64,000 bases of DNA. Origin: Streptomyces sp. V3I8. Lineage in GTDB: Bacteria; Actinomycetota; Actinomycetes; Streptomycetales; Streptomycetaceae. A model generated the notes under the pieces. The model was given only the letters and a program-made list of their open reading frames with translations. It had not been told where the DNA came from and did not search any database. Location of the stretch: assembly GCF_030817535.1 (NCBI RefSeq), contig NZ_JAUSZL010000002.1:7130001-7194000 (forward strand). The letters are read 5' to 3'. The position numbers and the translations under genes are program-made. This document shows positions 46,255 through 55,615 of the stretch, piece by piece (the stretch's first letter is position 1; each line of letters begins with the position of its first letter).

Positions 46255-46692
46255 GGACGACGCCCAGCCCCACCCACCCGCGGACGCGGAAACCGGCGCG
46301 CCCGGCCGAGAACGGCCCGCACTGTCCGGACGACGTCGAGCCCCACTCACCCAGGGGCGCGGGGAACGGCGCGCTCAGCCGAGAACGGCCCGCACTGTCC
46401 GGACGACGTCGAGCCCCACCCGCCCAGGGGCGCGGGGAACGGCGCGCTCAGCCGAGAACGACCCGCACAGCCCGGACGATATCCAGCCTCACCCACCCGC
46501 GGACGCGGAAACCGGCGCGCTCAGCCGAGAACGACCCGCACTGCCCGGACGACGTCGAGCCCCACTCACCCAGGGGCGCGGGGAACGGCGCGCTCAGCCG
46601 AGAGCGGCCTGCACTGCTCGGACGACGTCGAGCCCCACTCACCCAGGGGCGCGGGGAACGGCGCGACCGGCCACAACGGCCCGCACGCCGGC
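46255..46692. repeat. Tandem array: six copies of a 73-bp unit
   Basis: The motif GGACGACGTC or a close variant recurs at 46255, 46328, 46401, 46474, 46547 and 46620, exactly 73 bp apart. Each unit contains CCCAGGGGCGCGGGGAACGG (or a variant with GGACGCGGAAACCGG), which is one arm of the dispersed terminator-like repeat seen at 5812 and 13289. 73 is not a multiple of three, so the open frames across it cannot be a repeat protein. It fills most of the 706-bp gap between the CGNR gene and ssgB. Confidence 0.92.
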
Positions 46693-46846
46693 GCGAGGGG
46701 CACCCCGCCGGAGGTGCACGCACACGCAAAGGCGCCGCCCCCACGCAAGCGCGGAGACGGCACCGATGTGCTCCCTATGCAGTTGTCTGAGCCCGAGCCG
46801 TCTCCCCGAGTGGACGGCGCCGGGCGGCTTGGTGCGAACTCTCGTC

Positions 46847-47260
46847 CTAGCTTTCGGCCAGGATGTGCGAGAGCTCCGTATCGAGATCGAAGTGCCGGTG
46901 TTCCGTGCCGGGTGGCACGGCGGCGTCGGTTCGCTTGAGGAACGACTCCAGGGCCCGCGCCGGGGCCTCGAGCAGCGCCTCGCCCTCCGGAGAGCTCAGG
47001 GCGATGCACACGACGCCCTGGCCATGACTGCGGGACGGCCAGACTCGGACGTCGCCGGTACCGGTGGGCCGGTGCAGGCCCTCGGCGAGAAGGTCGCGGG
47101 CGAACACCCACTCGACAGTCTCCTCGGCTCCGGTATGGAAGGTGGCGTGCACGGCATAGGGGTCGGCCGTGTCGTACCGCAGGCCTGCGGGGACAGGCAG
47201 GGAGGACTCGCTCGACACAACGAGGCGCAGGTGCAGCTCGCAGCTGACCGTGGTGTTCAT
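46847..47260 (-). CDS. ssgB: SsgB, SsgA-like sporulation/cell-division activator
   Basis: 137 residues, matching the SALP family through its whole length: MNTTVSCELHLRLVV, YDTADPYAVHATFHTGAEETVEWVFARDLLAEGLHRPTG and FLKRTDAAVPPGTEHRHFDLD. SsgB marks future division sites in sporulating aerial hyphae and recruits FtsZ to the membrane with SsgA. It is the most conserved SALP and diagnostic of morphologically complex actinomycetes. The ATG at 47260 gives the standard N-terminus; an upstream in-frame extension to 47326 is not part of the family. Confidence 0.95.
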   Translation of the reverse strand: MNTTVSCELHLRLVVSSESSLPVPAGLRYDTADPYAVHATFHTGAEETVEWVFARDLLAEGLHRPTGTGDVRVWPSRSHGQGVVCIALSSPEGEALLEAPARALESFLKRTDAAVPPGTEHRHFDLDTELSHILAES

Positions 47261-47451
47261 AAGCGCCAGGGCCTTTCGCTCAGTGTGCGCTCGGGGATTC
47301 GCACGTCGGCGAAATCGACATGCCACCTACGGTGCCGTTGTAAACCCCTCTGAGTGTTTTGCGTGTCTTTAGGTACCCCGTCCGGCGGAGTGCCGGTTCG
47401 CGTCTTACGCCCATTCCGGTGACCGGATTCCGTCCGGTAGGGTTTGGCCGT

Positions 47452-47886
47452 ATGAATACGGGGAGTGACGGAACGGGGGAGGTCGCCGTGGCGACCGACG
47501 AAACGAAGGGCGAGCCGGCGCTCGGGTCCCGTGCGCCGCAATTCATCAAGGCGCGCCGCATGCTGCATCTCAGCTGGCAGGTGGGCGTTTTCATCGTGGG
47601 GCTCGCGGTCGTCGTGGCCGGTGTGATCATGCTGCCGCTGCCCGGTCCGGGCTGGCTGGTGATCTTCGGCGGTATGGCGATCTGGGCGACCGAGTTCGTC
47701 TGGGCGCAGCTGGTGCTCCGCTGGACGAAGAGGAAAGTCACCGAGGCCACGCAGAAGGCGCTCGACCCGAGGGTCCGGCGCCGGAACATCATCCTGACGT
47801 CCGTCGGGCTGGTGATCATCGCGGTACTGGCCGGTGTGTACGTCTGGAAGTTCGGCCTCGAGATGCCGTGGAAGATCAAGGAGTAA
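47452..47886 (+). CDS. PGPGW-type (TIGR02611-like) membrane protein
   Basis: 144 residues. Two or three membrane helices surround the signature MLPLPGPGWLVIFGGMAIWATEF (about residues 60-82), with a further helix (IILTSVGLVIIAVLAGVYVW) near the end. The N-terminal ~35 residues are polar. Function unknown; the family is widespread in actinobacteria. It is divergent from ssgB; ATG 47452 has GGTAGGG upstream. Confidence 0.88.
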   Translation: MNTGSDGTGEVAVATDETKGEPALGSRAPQFIKARRMLHLSWQVGVFIVGLAVVVAGVIMLPLPGPGWLVIFGGMAIWATEFVWAQLVLRWTKRKVTEATQKALDPRVRRRNIILTSVGLVIIAVLAGVYVWKFGLEMPWKIKE

Positions 47887-47955
47887 CGGGGCTCCGCACC
47901 CGTTGCGGGCCGGTCGGAAGCACCCCGTGACATGGGGTAACCTACTTCTGCGCCC

Positions 47956-48027
47956 GGGCGATTAGCTCAGCGGGAGAGCGCTTCGTTCACACCGAAGAGG
48001 TCACTGGTTCGATCCCAGTATCGCCCA
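47956..48027 (+). tRNA. tRNA-Val(CAC), first copy
   Basis: Acceptor GGGCGAT/ATCGCCC, anticodon loop TTCACAC (CAC), T-arm GGTTCGATCCC, no encoded CCA. It differs by two bases from the copy at 58757 where the mobile element is inserted. Confidence 0.96.
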
Positions 48028-48854
48028 CGTTGCCGACAGGCGGCCAGGTCCATGATCCATCTGGACCCCGGCCGCCTTTCGTATGTCCGCGCGACACCAC
48101 GAGGGGCTCGCCGCCGCGTCGGCGCAGGTCACTCTGTGTGCCCGGTCCCTGATGTCGGTACCGGACGCTCGCGGGCAAGCCGCCCGCGCACGTCCCGCGA
48201 GGCTCGCGCACCCGGCCGCGGCGCCTGCTCGCACGGCCGCTCTGCCCCCCACCCCGCCCGAGTGGGCCCCTGTCCGGGACGAACGCCCGGCCTCGACCTC
48301 GACCCGCTCCCGGTACGGCACCCGCACTCGTACCTGCACCTGCCCTGCCGACCTCCGGCCTCGGCCCTTTCCCGGCCGTCCACACCCCTTGACGCCCCTC
48401 GGCGCGCCCCGTCCTGCCCGAACCCGGCAGCGCGCTCCCCGGTCCTCGATCCCCAGCCCTCGATCCCCGGCCGGGAACTCGGTCACCGCGATCTCGGCGA
48501 TGTCTCGGGAGGCAGACGCATACCCCCAGTCCGCATACCCCCGCCCACTAACCCCCGCCCACTAACCCCCACCCCCCTCACCCGCTAACCGCCACCCGCT
48601 ACCGCCCTCGCCCGCTAACCACCCCGGCTGACACCGACCCCTCGGGCCACCTCCGACGCCTGACCACCCCCAGCCACCCCGCCGCCTCCCACCGCCCCCG
48701 GCGCAACCCCCCTTCGCCGCACTCGGCACGGGCCCGACCCCGTACCGGTACGCGCACCCTCCCTACCTGCGAAGCAGCTCAACCCCCAAGCAATTCGCCC
48801 CAGTTGAGGCCGTCGCGTCGGCGACCCCGTTCACATCAATTCCTGTCCGAATCA
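48028..48854. other. 827-bp intergenic region, partly C-rich low complexity
   Basis: No credible gene. From about 48520 to 48720 the plus strand is very C-rich with repeated CCCACTAACCCCC and CCCGCTAACC units, so the minus strand has many GGGG runs. Frames crossing the first 350 bp are shadows. The promoter of the sugar transporter begins at its right end. Confidence 0.6.
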
Positions 48855-48914
48855 TTGACGCCCGCGAACGCCCTCCGTACCTTGTGGCAGCAAGCGCTTA
48901 CTTGAAACGATTCA
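48855..48914 (+). promoter_or_regulatory. Promoter with two LacI-type operators before the sugar ABC/lyase operon
   Basis: TTGACG (48855-48860), 17 bp, TACCTT (48878-48883). Immediately downstream come the palindrome AAGCGCTT (48892-48899, within GCAAGCGCTTAC) and TGAAACGATTCA (48903-48914). Both have the central CG and shape of LacI-family operators and would cover the transcription start. No LacI-family gene is in the window, so the regulator is encoded elsewhere. Confidence 0.68.
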
Positions 48915-48950
48915 TGGCAGCGGACGACGACGTCGCGAGGAGGCCCGACT

Positions 48951-50240
48951 GTGGGGATAAACGGGAGTGTCGAGAGGCGGACGGTCCTCAAGGCGGCCGG
49001 GGCGTCGCTCACGGCGGCGGGGCTGGCCGCGACCACGGGCTGCGGGGGCGACAGCGGCGGATCGGGCGACGGCACGGTCGAGATCCGCTTCGCGTGGTGG
49101 GGCGCGGAGGAGCGTGCCAAGCGCATCAACCGGTCCATCAAGCTCTTCGAGAAGAAGTACCCGAAGATCAAGGTGAAGACGGACTTCCAGGATTACGTGG
49201 CCTTTTGGGAGAAGTTCCAGACGCAGGCCGCGGGCGGAAATCCACCGGACGTATTCCAGAACGCCGTCGCATTCCTGCGGAAGTACGACAAGAGAAGTGT
49301 CCTCCTCGACCTCAAGTCGCAAGTGGACGCGGGAAATCTGGACCTGAAGAACTTCCGCTCCGGTGTCGAGAAGGTCGGTGAGGTCGACGGAAAGCTGCTC
49401 GGTGTGCCCGTCGGCTCCAACACCATGTCGCTCGTCATCGACGAGAAGGTCTTCGAGGCGGCCGGCGTCAAGGCCGAGCAGGGCTGGACCTGGGACGAGT
49501 ACTTCGGCGCGCTGAAGAAGATCCACGACACCCAGAAGGTGGCGGGCGACACCGGCTACTTCGGGATCATGTACCTCTACGACCTCTACCTCCGCCAGAA
49601 CGGCAAGGCGTTCTTCACCGAGGACGGACTCGGTTTCGAGGAGGCCGATCTGACGGAGTGGTGGCAGGACGGCTACAACCGCGTGAAGGCCGGCATCGTC
49701 ACCGACCCCAAGAAGGTCGAGCAGCTCAAGCCCAAGTCGGCGCTGGCCTCCGGCGACGCGGCGTCCGAGTTCACCTGGGACAACTTCACCGTGCGCTACA
49801 CCACGGAGGGCGACAGCACCTACGGGCTGGCCCCGATCCCCACGACCGACGGCAAGGACACCGGCCAGTACCTCGGCTCGCTCATGCTGAGCGGTTTCGC
49901 ACGGACCGAGCACCCCGAGGAGGTGGCCCAGTTCATCTCCTTCATGGTGCACGACCCCGAGGTCGGCAAGATCATGGGCTACGACCGGGGCATCCTCGCC
50001 ACCACCGAGCAGTTCGAGGCGTACAAGCCCACCGACGCCCCCAACCAGGCGATCGCGAAGTACGAGGAGGACGTCGCCGCGGCCGGGCTGCTCGGCACCA
50101 TCACCCCGCACCCGGCGGGCGCCGACACCGTGGAAGCCGCGTTCCTGCGCGTCGCCGCCGACATGTCGACGGGCAAGACCAAGGTCTCCGACGCGGTGAA
50201 GCAGTTCTTCTCCGAGGCGAAGACCGCCCTCGCCGCCTGA
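48951..50240 (+). CDS. Sugar ABC transporter substrate-binding lipoprotein
   Basis: 429 residues, family-1 extracellular solute-binding protein. The signal has twin arginines (ERRTVLKAAGASLTAAGLAA) and a lipobox TTGC (Cys at about residue 31), suggesting a Tat-exported lipoprotein. The mature part shows VEIRFAWWGAEERAKRINRSIKLFEKKYP, typical of oligosaccharide binders. The ligand is inferred from the downstream lyase: pectin or rhamnogalacturonan fragments. GTG 48951 follows GAGGAGG. First gene of a five-gene operon. Confidence 0.9.
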   Translation: MGINGSVERRTVLKAAGASLTAAGLAATTGCGGDSGGSGDGTVEIRFAWWGAEERAKRINRSIKLFEKKYPKIKVKTDFQDYVAFWEKFQTQAAGGNPPDVFQNAVAFLRKYDKRSVLLDLKSQVDAGNLDLKNFRSGVEKVGEVDGKLLGVPVGSNTMSLVIDEKVFEAAGVKAEQGWTWDEYFGALKKIHDTQKVAGDTGYFGIMYLYDLYLRQNGKAFFTEDGLGFEEADLTEWWQDGYNRVKAGIVTDPKKVEQLKPKSALASGDAASEFTWDNFTVRYTTEGDSTYGLAPIPTTDGKDTGQYLGSLMLSGFARTEHPEEVAQFISFMVHDPEVGKIMGYDRGILATTEQFEAYKPTDAPNQAIAKYEEDVAAAGLLGTITPHPAGADTVEAAFLRVAADMSTGKTKVSDAVKQFFSEAKTALAA

Positions 50241-51211
50241 TGGGAACGGCCGTGACGACGCTCATCAAGGACTCTCCGCCGGACGTCCCGCAGGAGCGTC
50301 CCGGTCCCCCCGCCGCCCTGAGGCGGCGGGGCCGCCGGGACAACCTCGCCGGTTACCTCTTCATGTCCCCCTGGATCGCGGGCTTCCTGCTGCTGACCGC
50401 GGGGCCGATGGCGGCATCGCTCTACTTCGCGTTCACCGACTACAACCTCTTCGACTCCCCGAAGTGGATCGGCTTCGACAACTTCACCCGGATGTTCGAC
50501 GATCCGCGGTGGCAGAAGTCGGTGGAGGTGACGGCGAAGTACGTCGTCATCGGCACCCCGCTGAAGCTGATGCTCGCGCTGGGTGTCGCCCTGCTGCTCT
50601 CGCAGAGCCGGCGCGGGCAGGCCTTCTACCGGGCCGCGTTCTACGCCCCCTCGCTGATCGGGGCGAGCGTGTCCGTCGGCTTCGTGTGGCGGGCCCTGTT
50701 CTCCGACGACGCCGCGGTGGACCGTACGCAGTCGTTCTTCGGTCTCGACGTCGGCGGCTGGGTCGGCAACCCGGACTGGGTGCTCTACAGCCTCGTGGCG
50801 CTCACGGTCTGGCAGTTCGGCGCCCCGATGGTCATCTTCCTGGCCGGGCTGAAGCAGGTGCCGAAGGAACTGTACGAGGCGGCCGAGGTGGACGGCGCCG
50901 GACCGTTCAAGCGGTTCTGGAGCATCACCCTGCCGATGATCTCCCCGGTGCTGTTCTTCAACGTGCTGCTGGAGACCATCCACTCGTTCCAGATCTTCGG
51001 ATCCGCGTACGTCGTCTCCAACGCCACCTGCGGGCCGGCCGACGCCACGCTCGTCTACACCTGTTACCTCTACCAGAAGGGCTTCAAGGAGGCCCAGATG
51101 GGCTTCGCCTCCGCGATGGCCTGGATGCTGCTGCTCGCCGTGGCGCTCGTGACGGTGGTCCTCTTCTGGTCCCAGAAGCGGTGGGTGCACTACGAGGAGG
51201 CCTCCCGATGA
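50240..51211 (+). CDS. Sugar ABC transporter permease (MalF/UgpA type)
   Basis: 323 residues, six membrane helices beginning with NLAGYLFMSPWIAGFLLLTAGPMAASLYFAFTDY. The EAA loop is ELYEAAEVDGAGPFKRFWSITLPMISPV (about 210-238). The ATG overlaps the stop of the binding-protein gene (TGATG). It pairs with the next permease. No ATPase is encoded here; Streptomyces transporters of this type usually share the MsiK ATPase. Confidence 0.92.
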   Translation: MGTAVTTLIKDSPPDVPQERPGPPAALRRRGRRDNLAGYLFMSPWIAGFLLLTAGPMAASLYFAFTDYNLFDSPKWIGFDNFTRMFDDPRWQKSVEVTAKYVVIGTPLKLMLALGVALLLSQSRRGQAFYRAAFYAPSLIGASVSVGFVWRALFSDDAAVDRTQSFFGLDVGGWVGNPDWVLYSLVALTVWQFGAPMVIFLAGLKQVPKELYEAAEVDGAGPFKRFWSITLPMISPVLFFNVLLETIHSFQIFGSAYVVSNATCGPADATLVYTCYLYQKGFKEAQMGFASAMAWMLLLAVALVTVVLFWSQKRWVHYEEASR

Positions 51212-52119
51212 GCACCGGCACCGCGACCACGGCGACCGTGACCACGACCGGGGCGGGTCCTTCGCGCAGTCCCCGGGAACCCGGGCGCGGGCGCACCGGA
51301 TCGCTCGCCTGGCACCTCGGCGCGCTGCTCGTCCTCGCGGTCGTCATCTATCCCGTCATCTGGGTCCTGGGCGCCTCCTTCAAGCCGAGCCGGGAGATCA
51401 TCGGCAGCCTGGAGCTGTTCCCGACCGACCCGATCCTGCAGAACTTCAAGGGGCTCGCGGACGGCATCGCGGACATCTCGATCGCCACGTTCTTCCAGAA
51501 CTCCCTCCTCTACGCGCTCGGCTCCGTCGCCGGCATCCTCGTCTCCTGCTCGCTGACGGCGTACGCCTTCGCCCGCATCCGGTTCGCCGGGCGCAACCTG
51601 ATGTTCTCGCTCATGATCGGCACGCTGCTGCTGCCGTACCACGTGCTGCTCATCCCGCAGTACGTGATGTTCCAGAAGCTCGAACTGATCAACACATACG
51701 TGCCGCTGCTGCTCGGCAAGTACCTGGCCACCGAGGCGTTCTTCGTCTTCCTCATGGTGCAGTTCATGCGCAACCTGCCCAGGGAGCTGGACGAGGCGGC
51801 CCGGCTCGACGGCTGCGGGCACCTGCGGATCTACTGGTCGATCGTGCTGCCGCTGTGCCGGCCGGCCCTCATCACCAGCGCGATCTTCACCTTCATCAAC
51901 GCCTGGAACGACTTCATGGGCCCGCTGATCTACCTCAACGAGCCCGCCAAGTACACCGTCTCGCTCGGCATGATGATGTTCCGCGACCAGGAGGGCGTCG
52001 CCAACTACGGCGGCATGATCGCCATGTCGCTGGTGGCGCTGCTGCCCGTGCTGGCCTTCTTCCTCGCCTTCCAGCGCTATCTGATCGACGGTATGGCGAC
52101 CTCCGGTCTGAAGGGCTGA
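51208..52119 (+). CDS. Sugar ABC transporter permease (MalG/UgpE type)
   Basis: 303 residues with a disordered Thr/Gly/Pro-rich N-terminus (about 30 residues) and six helices. The EAA loop is ELDEAARLDGCGHLRIYWSIVLPLCRPALI (about 195-224), and INAWNDFMGPLIYL follows as usual. It overlaps the upstream permease by four bases (ATGA). Confidence 0.92.
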   Translation: MSTGTATTATVTTTGAGPSRSPREPGRGRTGSLAWHLGALLVLAVVIYPVIWVLGASFKPSREIIGSLELFPTDPILQNFKGLADGIADISIATFFQNSLLYALGSVAGILVSCSLTAYAFARIRFAGRNLMFSLMIGTLLLPYHVLLIPQYVMFQKLELINTYVPLLLGKYLATEAFFVFLMVQFMRNLPRELDEAARLDGCGHLRIYWSIVLPLCRPALITSAIFTFINAWNDFMGPLIYLNEPAKYTVSLGMMMFRDQEGVANYGGMIAMSLVALLPVLAFFLAFQRYLIDGMATSGLKG

Positions 52120-52126
52120 GCCGGTC

Positions 52127-52732
52127 ATGACCCAGACGCGCACGAAGGCCCGTACGGCCGCCGCCGGGCGGGAGTCCGTCCTCGCCGAGCGGTTCGCGCT
52201 CTTCGCGGAGTGCCTGCTCACCGGGGTGTGGATCGCGGTGGCCTCGCTGCCCGTGGTCACCTACCCCGCCGCGTTCGCCGCCGGGTCGCGGCACCTGCGG
52301 CGGCGTACGTCCCATGCGGCGGGCGGCTGGCGGGAGTTCGCCGCGGACTTCCGCCTGGCCGTGCGCGGCGGGTGGGCCGCGGGACTCGCCGGGTGGGCCG
52401 CGGCCCTCGCGGTGTGGGTGGACGTCCAGGCCGTGCGTGCCGGGATCCCCGGCGGCCCGGCCGTCGGAGCCGTCGGGCTGTTCGCGCTGATCGGGCTGGC
52501 CGTCGCCGGGCTGCGCGCCGCGGCGGTCTGGGAGCCCGGGGCGTCCTGGCGCGGGCTGCTCGGCGCCGCCGGACGCCGTACGGTCCTCGACCCCGCGGGG
52601 TCTTTCCTGCTCGTCGGCGGACTGGCCGTCGTGGCCGTCTCCGCCTGGTTCGTGCCGCCGCTGGCGATCCCCGTCCTGGGGGCCGTCGCGGCGGCGGCCC
52701 TCGCCGTGGAGGAGCGCGGCCGACGCCGCTGA
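52127..52732 (+). CDS. YesL/DUF624-like membrane protein
   Basis: 201 residues, four or five membrane helices, with the early segment LAECLLTGVWIAVASLPVVTYPAAFAAGSRHLRR that resembles YesL/DUF624 proteins. Such genes accompany sugar ABC transporters in rhamnogalacturonan and alpha-glucoside clusters; the molecular role is not established. It is 7 bp after the permease gene, hence in the operon. The subfamily assignment is moderately certain. Confidence 0.75.
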   Translation: MTQTRTKARTAAAGRESVLAERFALFAECLLTGVWIAVASLPVVTYPAAFAAGSRHLRRRTSHAAGGWREFAADFRLAVRGGWAAGLAGWAAALAVWVDVQAVRAGIPGGPAVGAVGLFALIGLAVAGLRAAAVWEPGASWRGLLGAAGRRTVLDPAGSFLLVGGLAVVAVSAWFVPPLAIPVLGAVAAAALAVEERGRRR

Positions 52733-52817
52733 CCAGCCACGTGCAACAGGGCCGGCGCCCCGGCGTCGCGCCTCTTTCTGTCATGCCCCTGACTTCCCCG
52801 TACGGAAAGGAAAGGCC

Positions 52818-55565
52818 ATGTCCCCCATCCCCCGCAGGTCCCTCCTCAAGGCGGCCGCCGTCGCCGGAGCCGCCGCCCGGTTCAGCTGGGCCCTGGGCGC
52901 GCAGGACGCGCAGGCCGCCCCGAGAGCGGAGGCCGCCGACGCGGACCCGGTGACCCTGGACTGGCTGGAGGACGGCGGCCTCGGTGAGGCCCCCGGCTCG
53001 ACCGTGGGCGTGCCCTGGCCGAAGGGCGCGTACGAGAAGGACCAGACGTTCGCGCTGGCCGACGCCGACGGCAGGGCCGTGCCCGTCCAGTCCTGGCCGA
53101 TCGGCTACTGGCCGGACGGCTCACTGAAGTGGACCGCGCACGCGGTCGGGCCCGGGGCGGGCAACGGGAAGCTCACGCTCGGCGCGGGCTCGCCCGCCGC
53201 GCCCGCGAAGAAGGTGACCGTCGACAGGCGCGGCAGCTCCATCGAGGTGTCGACCGGTGTCATCACCGCCAGGATCGGCAGGAGCGGCTCGGCCCTGGTC
53301 AAGTCCGTGCTGCGCGGCTCGACGGAGATCGCCAGGGACGGCCGTCTCGTGCTGCTGCGCCAGCCGGAGATCGAGGACGGCGACCAGGGCGCCGAGAAGT
53401 ACGAGCGGTTCGAGAGCGTCGTCGCGCAGACCGAGGTCGAGCAGGACGGGCCGGTCCGCGCCGTCGTCCGCATCGACGGCAAGCACCGTAAGGGAAGCAG
53501 GAGTTGGCTCCCGTTCTCGGTCCGGCTCTACTTCTACGCGGGCGGCGAGTCCTTCCGCATGGTGCACACGATCACCTTCGACGGCACGCAGGAGCCCGGC
53601 AAGGCCGGTGGTGACTTCATCCGCGGCATCGGAGTCCGCTTCAAGGTGCCGATGCGCGACGCCGCGTACGACCGGCACATCCGGATCGGCGGGGAGGGGA
53701 CCGGTCTGCTGCGCGAGGCGGTGAAGGGCGTCACCGGGCTGCGACGGGACCCGGGCGCGGCCGTCCGGACGGCCCAGTTCGAGGGCGAGAAGCTACCCGA
53801 TCCGTCGACCTGGGACCAGCGGGTGACCACCCGGCTCCAGTACATCCCCGAATGGGGCGACTACACCCTCTCGCAGCTCTCCGCCGACGGCTTCACGGTC
53901 CGCAAGCGGACGAAGAAGGGGCACGGCTGGATCGGCGCGGGAGGCGGCCGGCGGGCCAGCGGCTTCGGTTACGTCGGCGGCGCGAGCGGCGGGCTGTCCT
54001 TCGGGCTGCGGGACTTCTGGGAGAAGTACCCCGCGCAGCTCGACATCCGGGACGCCCGGACCGACGAGGCCGAGGTCACCCTGTGGCTCTGGTCGCCCGA
54101 GTCGCAGCCCATGGACCTGCGCTTCTACCACGACGGCATGGGTCAGGACACCTACCCCGAACAGCTCGAGGGCCTCAACATCACCTACGAGGACTACGAG
54201 CCCGGCTTCGGCACCCCCTACGGCATCGCCCGTACCAGCGAACTCCTCTTCTGGGCCCACGAGTCGACCCCGAGCGCCGAGGCGATGGCACGGCAGGTGG
54301 CCGCCGTGCGCACCCCCGCGCAGCTCGCCGCGCCGCCCGGGCAGCTGGTCAAGGCGGGCGTCTTCGGCCGGCTGTTCGCCGAGCCGGACCGCTCCACCGC
54401 CGCCAAGGCGAAGATCGAGGACCACCTCGACTTCCTCTTCACCTACTACAAGGACCAGGTGGAGATGCGCCGCTGGTACGGCTTCTGGGACTACGGCGAC
54501 ATCATGCACACGTACGACCCGAGCCGGCACCAGTGGTGCTACGACGTCGGCGGCTACGCCTGGGACAACTCCGAGCTCTCGCCCGACCTGTGGCTCTGGT
54601 TCGCCTACATGCGGTCCGGGCGGGCCGACATCTTCCGGTTCGCGGAGGCCATGACCCGGCACACCGGCGAGGTCGACGTCTACCACCTGGGCCAGTGGGC
54701 GGGGCTCGGCACCCGGCACGGTGTCCAGCACTACGCCGACAGCGCCAAGCAGCAGCGCATCGCCAACACCACGTACCGCCGCTACTACTACTTCCTCACC
54801 GGCGACGAACGCGTCGGCGACCTCATGCACGCCAACGTCGACTCCGACGAGACGTTCCTCGTGCTCGACCCGATCCGCAAGATCCGCACCGAGCCGTACG
54901 AGCCCGACCGCAACGCGCTCTCGATCGGCTTCGGCACCGACTGGAGCGGTCTGGCGTCCGCGTGGCTCACCGAGTGGGAGCGGCGCGGGCCCAAGTGGGA
55001 GAAGGCGAAGGCGCGGGTGCTGTCGACGATGGAGACCATCGCCGCGCAGCCCAACGGGTTCGTCCAGGGCAGTGCGCTGTACGACCTGGACACCGGGAGG
55101 TTCGCCGTCGCGGACACGGCCGTGGTGGGGGTCTCGCACCTGTCGGCCATGTTCGGGCTGGTGGAGCTGAACGCCGAGCTGATCGACCAGGTCGACATGC
55201 CGGCGTTCAAGGAGGCGTGGCTCGACTACTGCCGGTACTTCAACGCGACCAAGGCCGAGCAGAAGGCCCGCTACGGGTCCGACTTCGGATCGCTGCTGCT
55301 GTTCCAGGGGCACTCGCGGCAGGACGCGTACGCGGCGGTGGAGTCGGACGACGACACGCTGGCCGCGCGCGCCTGGCGGCAGTTCTACAACAGTGCCGAC
55401 ACATGGGACTACAAGGAGACGACGAACTGGTCCACGAAGAAGGTCGAGGGGCCGGTGGGACTGGTCGGCGGGAGCGAGGCGTCCTGGGTGTCCACCAACA
55501 CGACCGCGCTGTACGGGTTGGCGGCGATCCAGAACCTGGCGCTGATCGGCGACAAGATGCCGTGA
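52818..55565 (+). CDS. Tat-exported exo-rhamnogalacturonan lyase-like protein (PcRGLX/YetA type, PL26-like)
   Basis: 915 residues. N-terminal twin-arginine signal RRSLLKAAAVAGAAARFSWALG. The next region (VTLDWLEDGGLGEAPGSTVGVPWPKGAYEKDQTFAL, about 45-80) matches the start of PcRGLX/YetA-like proteins, followed by beta-rich and (alpha/alpha)-barrel-like parts containing RRWYGFWDYGDIMHTYDPSRHQWCYDVGGYAWDNSELSPDLWLWF. It probably cleaves rhamnogalacturonan or related uronic-acid polymers, whose products are taken up by the transporter upstream. The activity is inferred from family resemblance and the operon. Confidence 0.8.
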   Translation: MSPIPRRSLLKAAAVAGAAARFSWALGAQDAQAAPRAEAADADPVTLDWLEDGGLGEAPGSTVGVPWPKGAYEKDQTFALADADGRAVPVQSWPIGYWPDGSLKWTAHAVGPGAGNGKLTLGAGSPAAPAKKVTVDRRGSSIEVSTGVITARIGRSGSALVKSVLRGSTEIARDGRLVLLRQPEIEDGDQGAEKYERFESVVAQTEVEQDGPVRAVVRIDGKHRKGSRSWLPFSVRLYFYAGGESFRMVHTITFDGTQEPGKAGGDFIRGIGVRFKVPMRDAAYDRHIRIGGEGTGLLREAVKGVTGLRRDPGAAVRTAQFEGEKLPDPSTWDQRVTTRLQYIPEWGDYTLSQLSADGFTVRKRTKKGHGWIGAGGGRRASGFGYVGGASGGLSFGLRDFWEKYPAQLDIRDARTDEAEVTLWLWSPESQPMDLRFYHDGMGQDTYPEQLEGLNITYEDYEPGFGTPYGIARTSELLFWAHESTPSAEAMARQVAAVRTPAQLAAPPGQLVKAGVFGRLFAEPDRSTAAKAKIEDHLDFLFTYYKDQVEMRRWYGFWDYGDIMHTYDPSRHQWCYDVGGYAWDNSELSPDLWLWFAYMRSGRADIFRFAEAMTRHTGEVDVYHLGQWAGLGTRHGVQHYADSAKQQRIANTTYRRYYYFLTGDERVGDLMHANVDSDETFLVLDPIRKIRTEPYEPDRNALSIGFGTDWSGLASAWLTEWERRGPKWEKAKARVLSTMETIAAQPNGFVQGSALYDLDTGRFAVADTAVVGVSHLSAMFGLVELNAELIDQVDMPAFKEAWLDYCRYFNATKAEQKARYGSDFGSLLLFQGHSRQDAYAAVESDDDTLAARAWRQFYNSADTWDYKETTNWSTKKVEGPVGLVGGSEASWVSTNTTALYGLAAIQNLALIGDKMP

Positions 55566-55615
55566 CGTCCGGCCCGATGAGATGCGGGGGACGGCCGCGG
55601 GTCCGTCGTGCCTGG

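Noticed and set aside
46255..46692. CRISPR array
   Set aside because: Units are contiguous 73-bp tandem copies without unique spacers, and no cas gene is near.
46191..46790. 199-aa repeat-looking protein across the tandem array
   Set aside because: The 73-bp period is not a multiple of three, so the peptide shifts frame at each unit; composition is that of GC-rich non-coding DNA.
47987..48385. Minus-strand frame ending DTGIEPVTSSV
   Set aside because: Its end is the antisense of tRNA-Val(CAC) and the remainder lacks any recognisable sequence; no integrase domain, unlike the similar ending at 58788.
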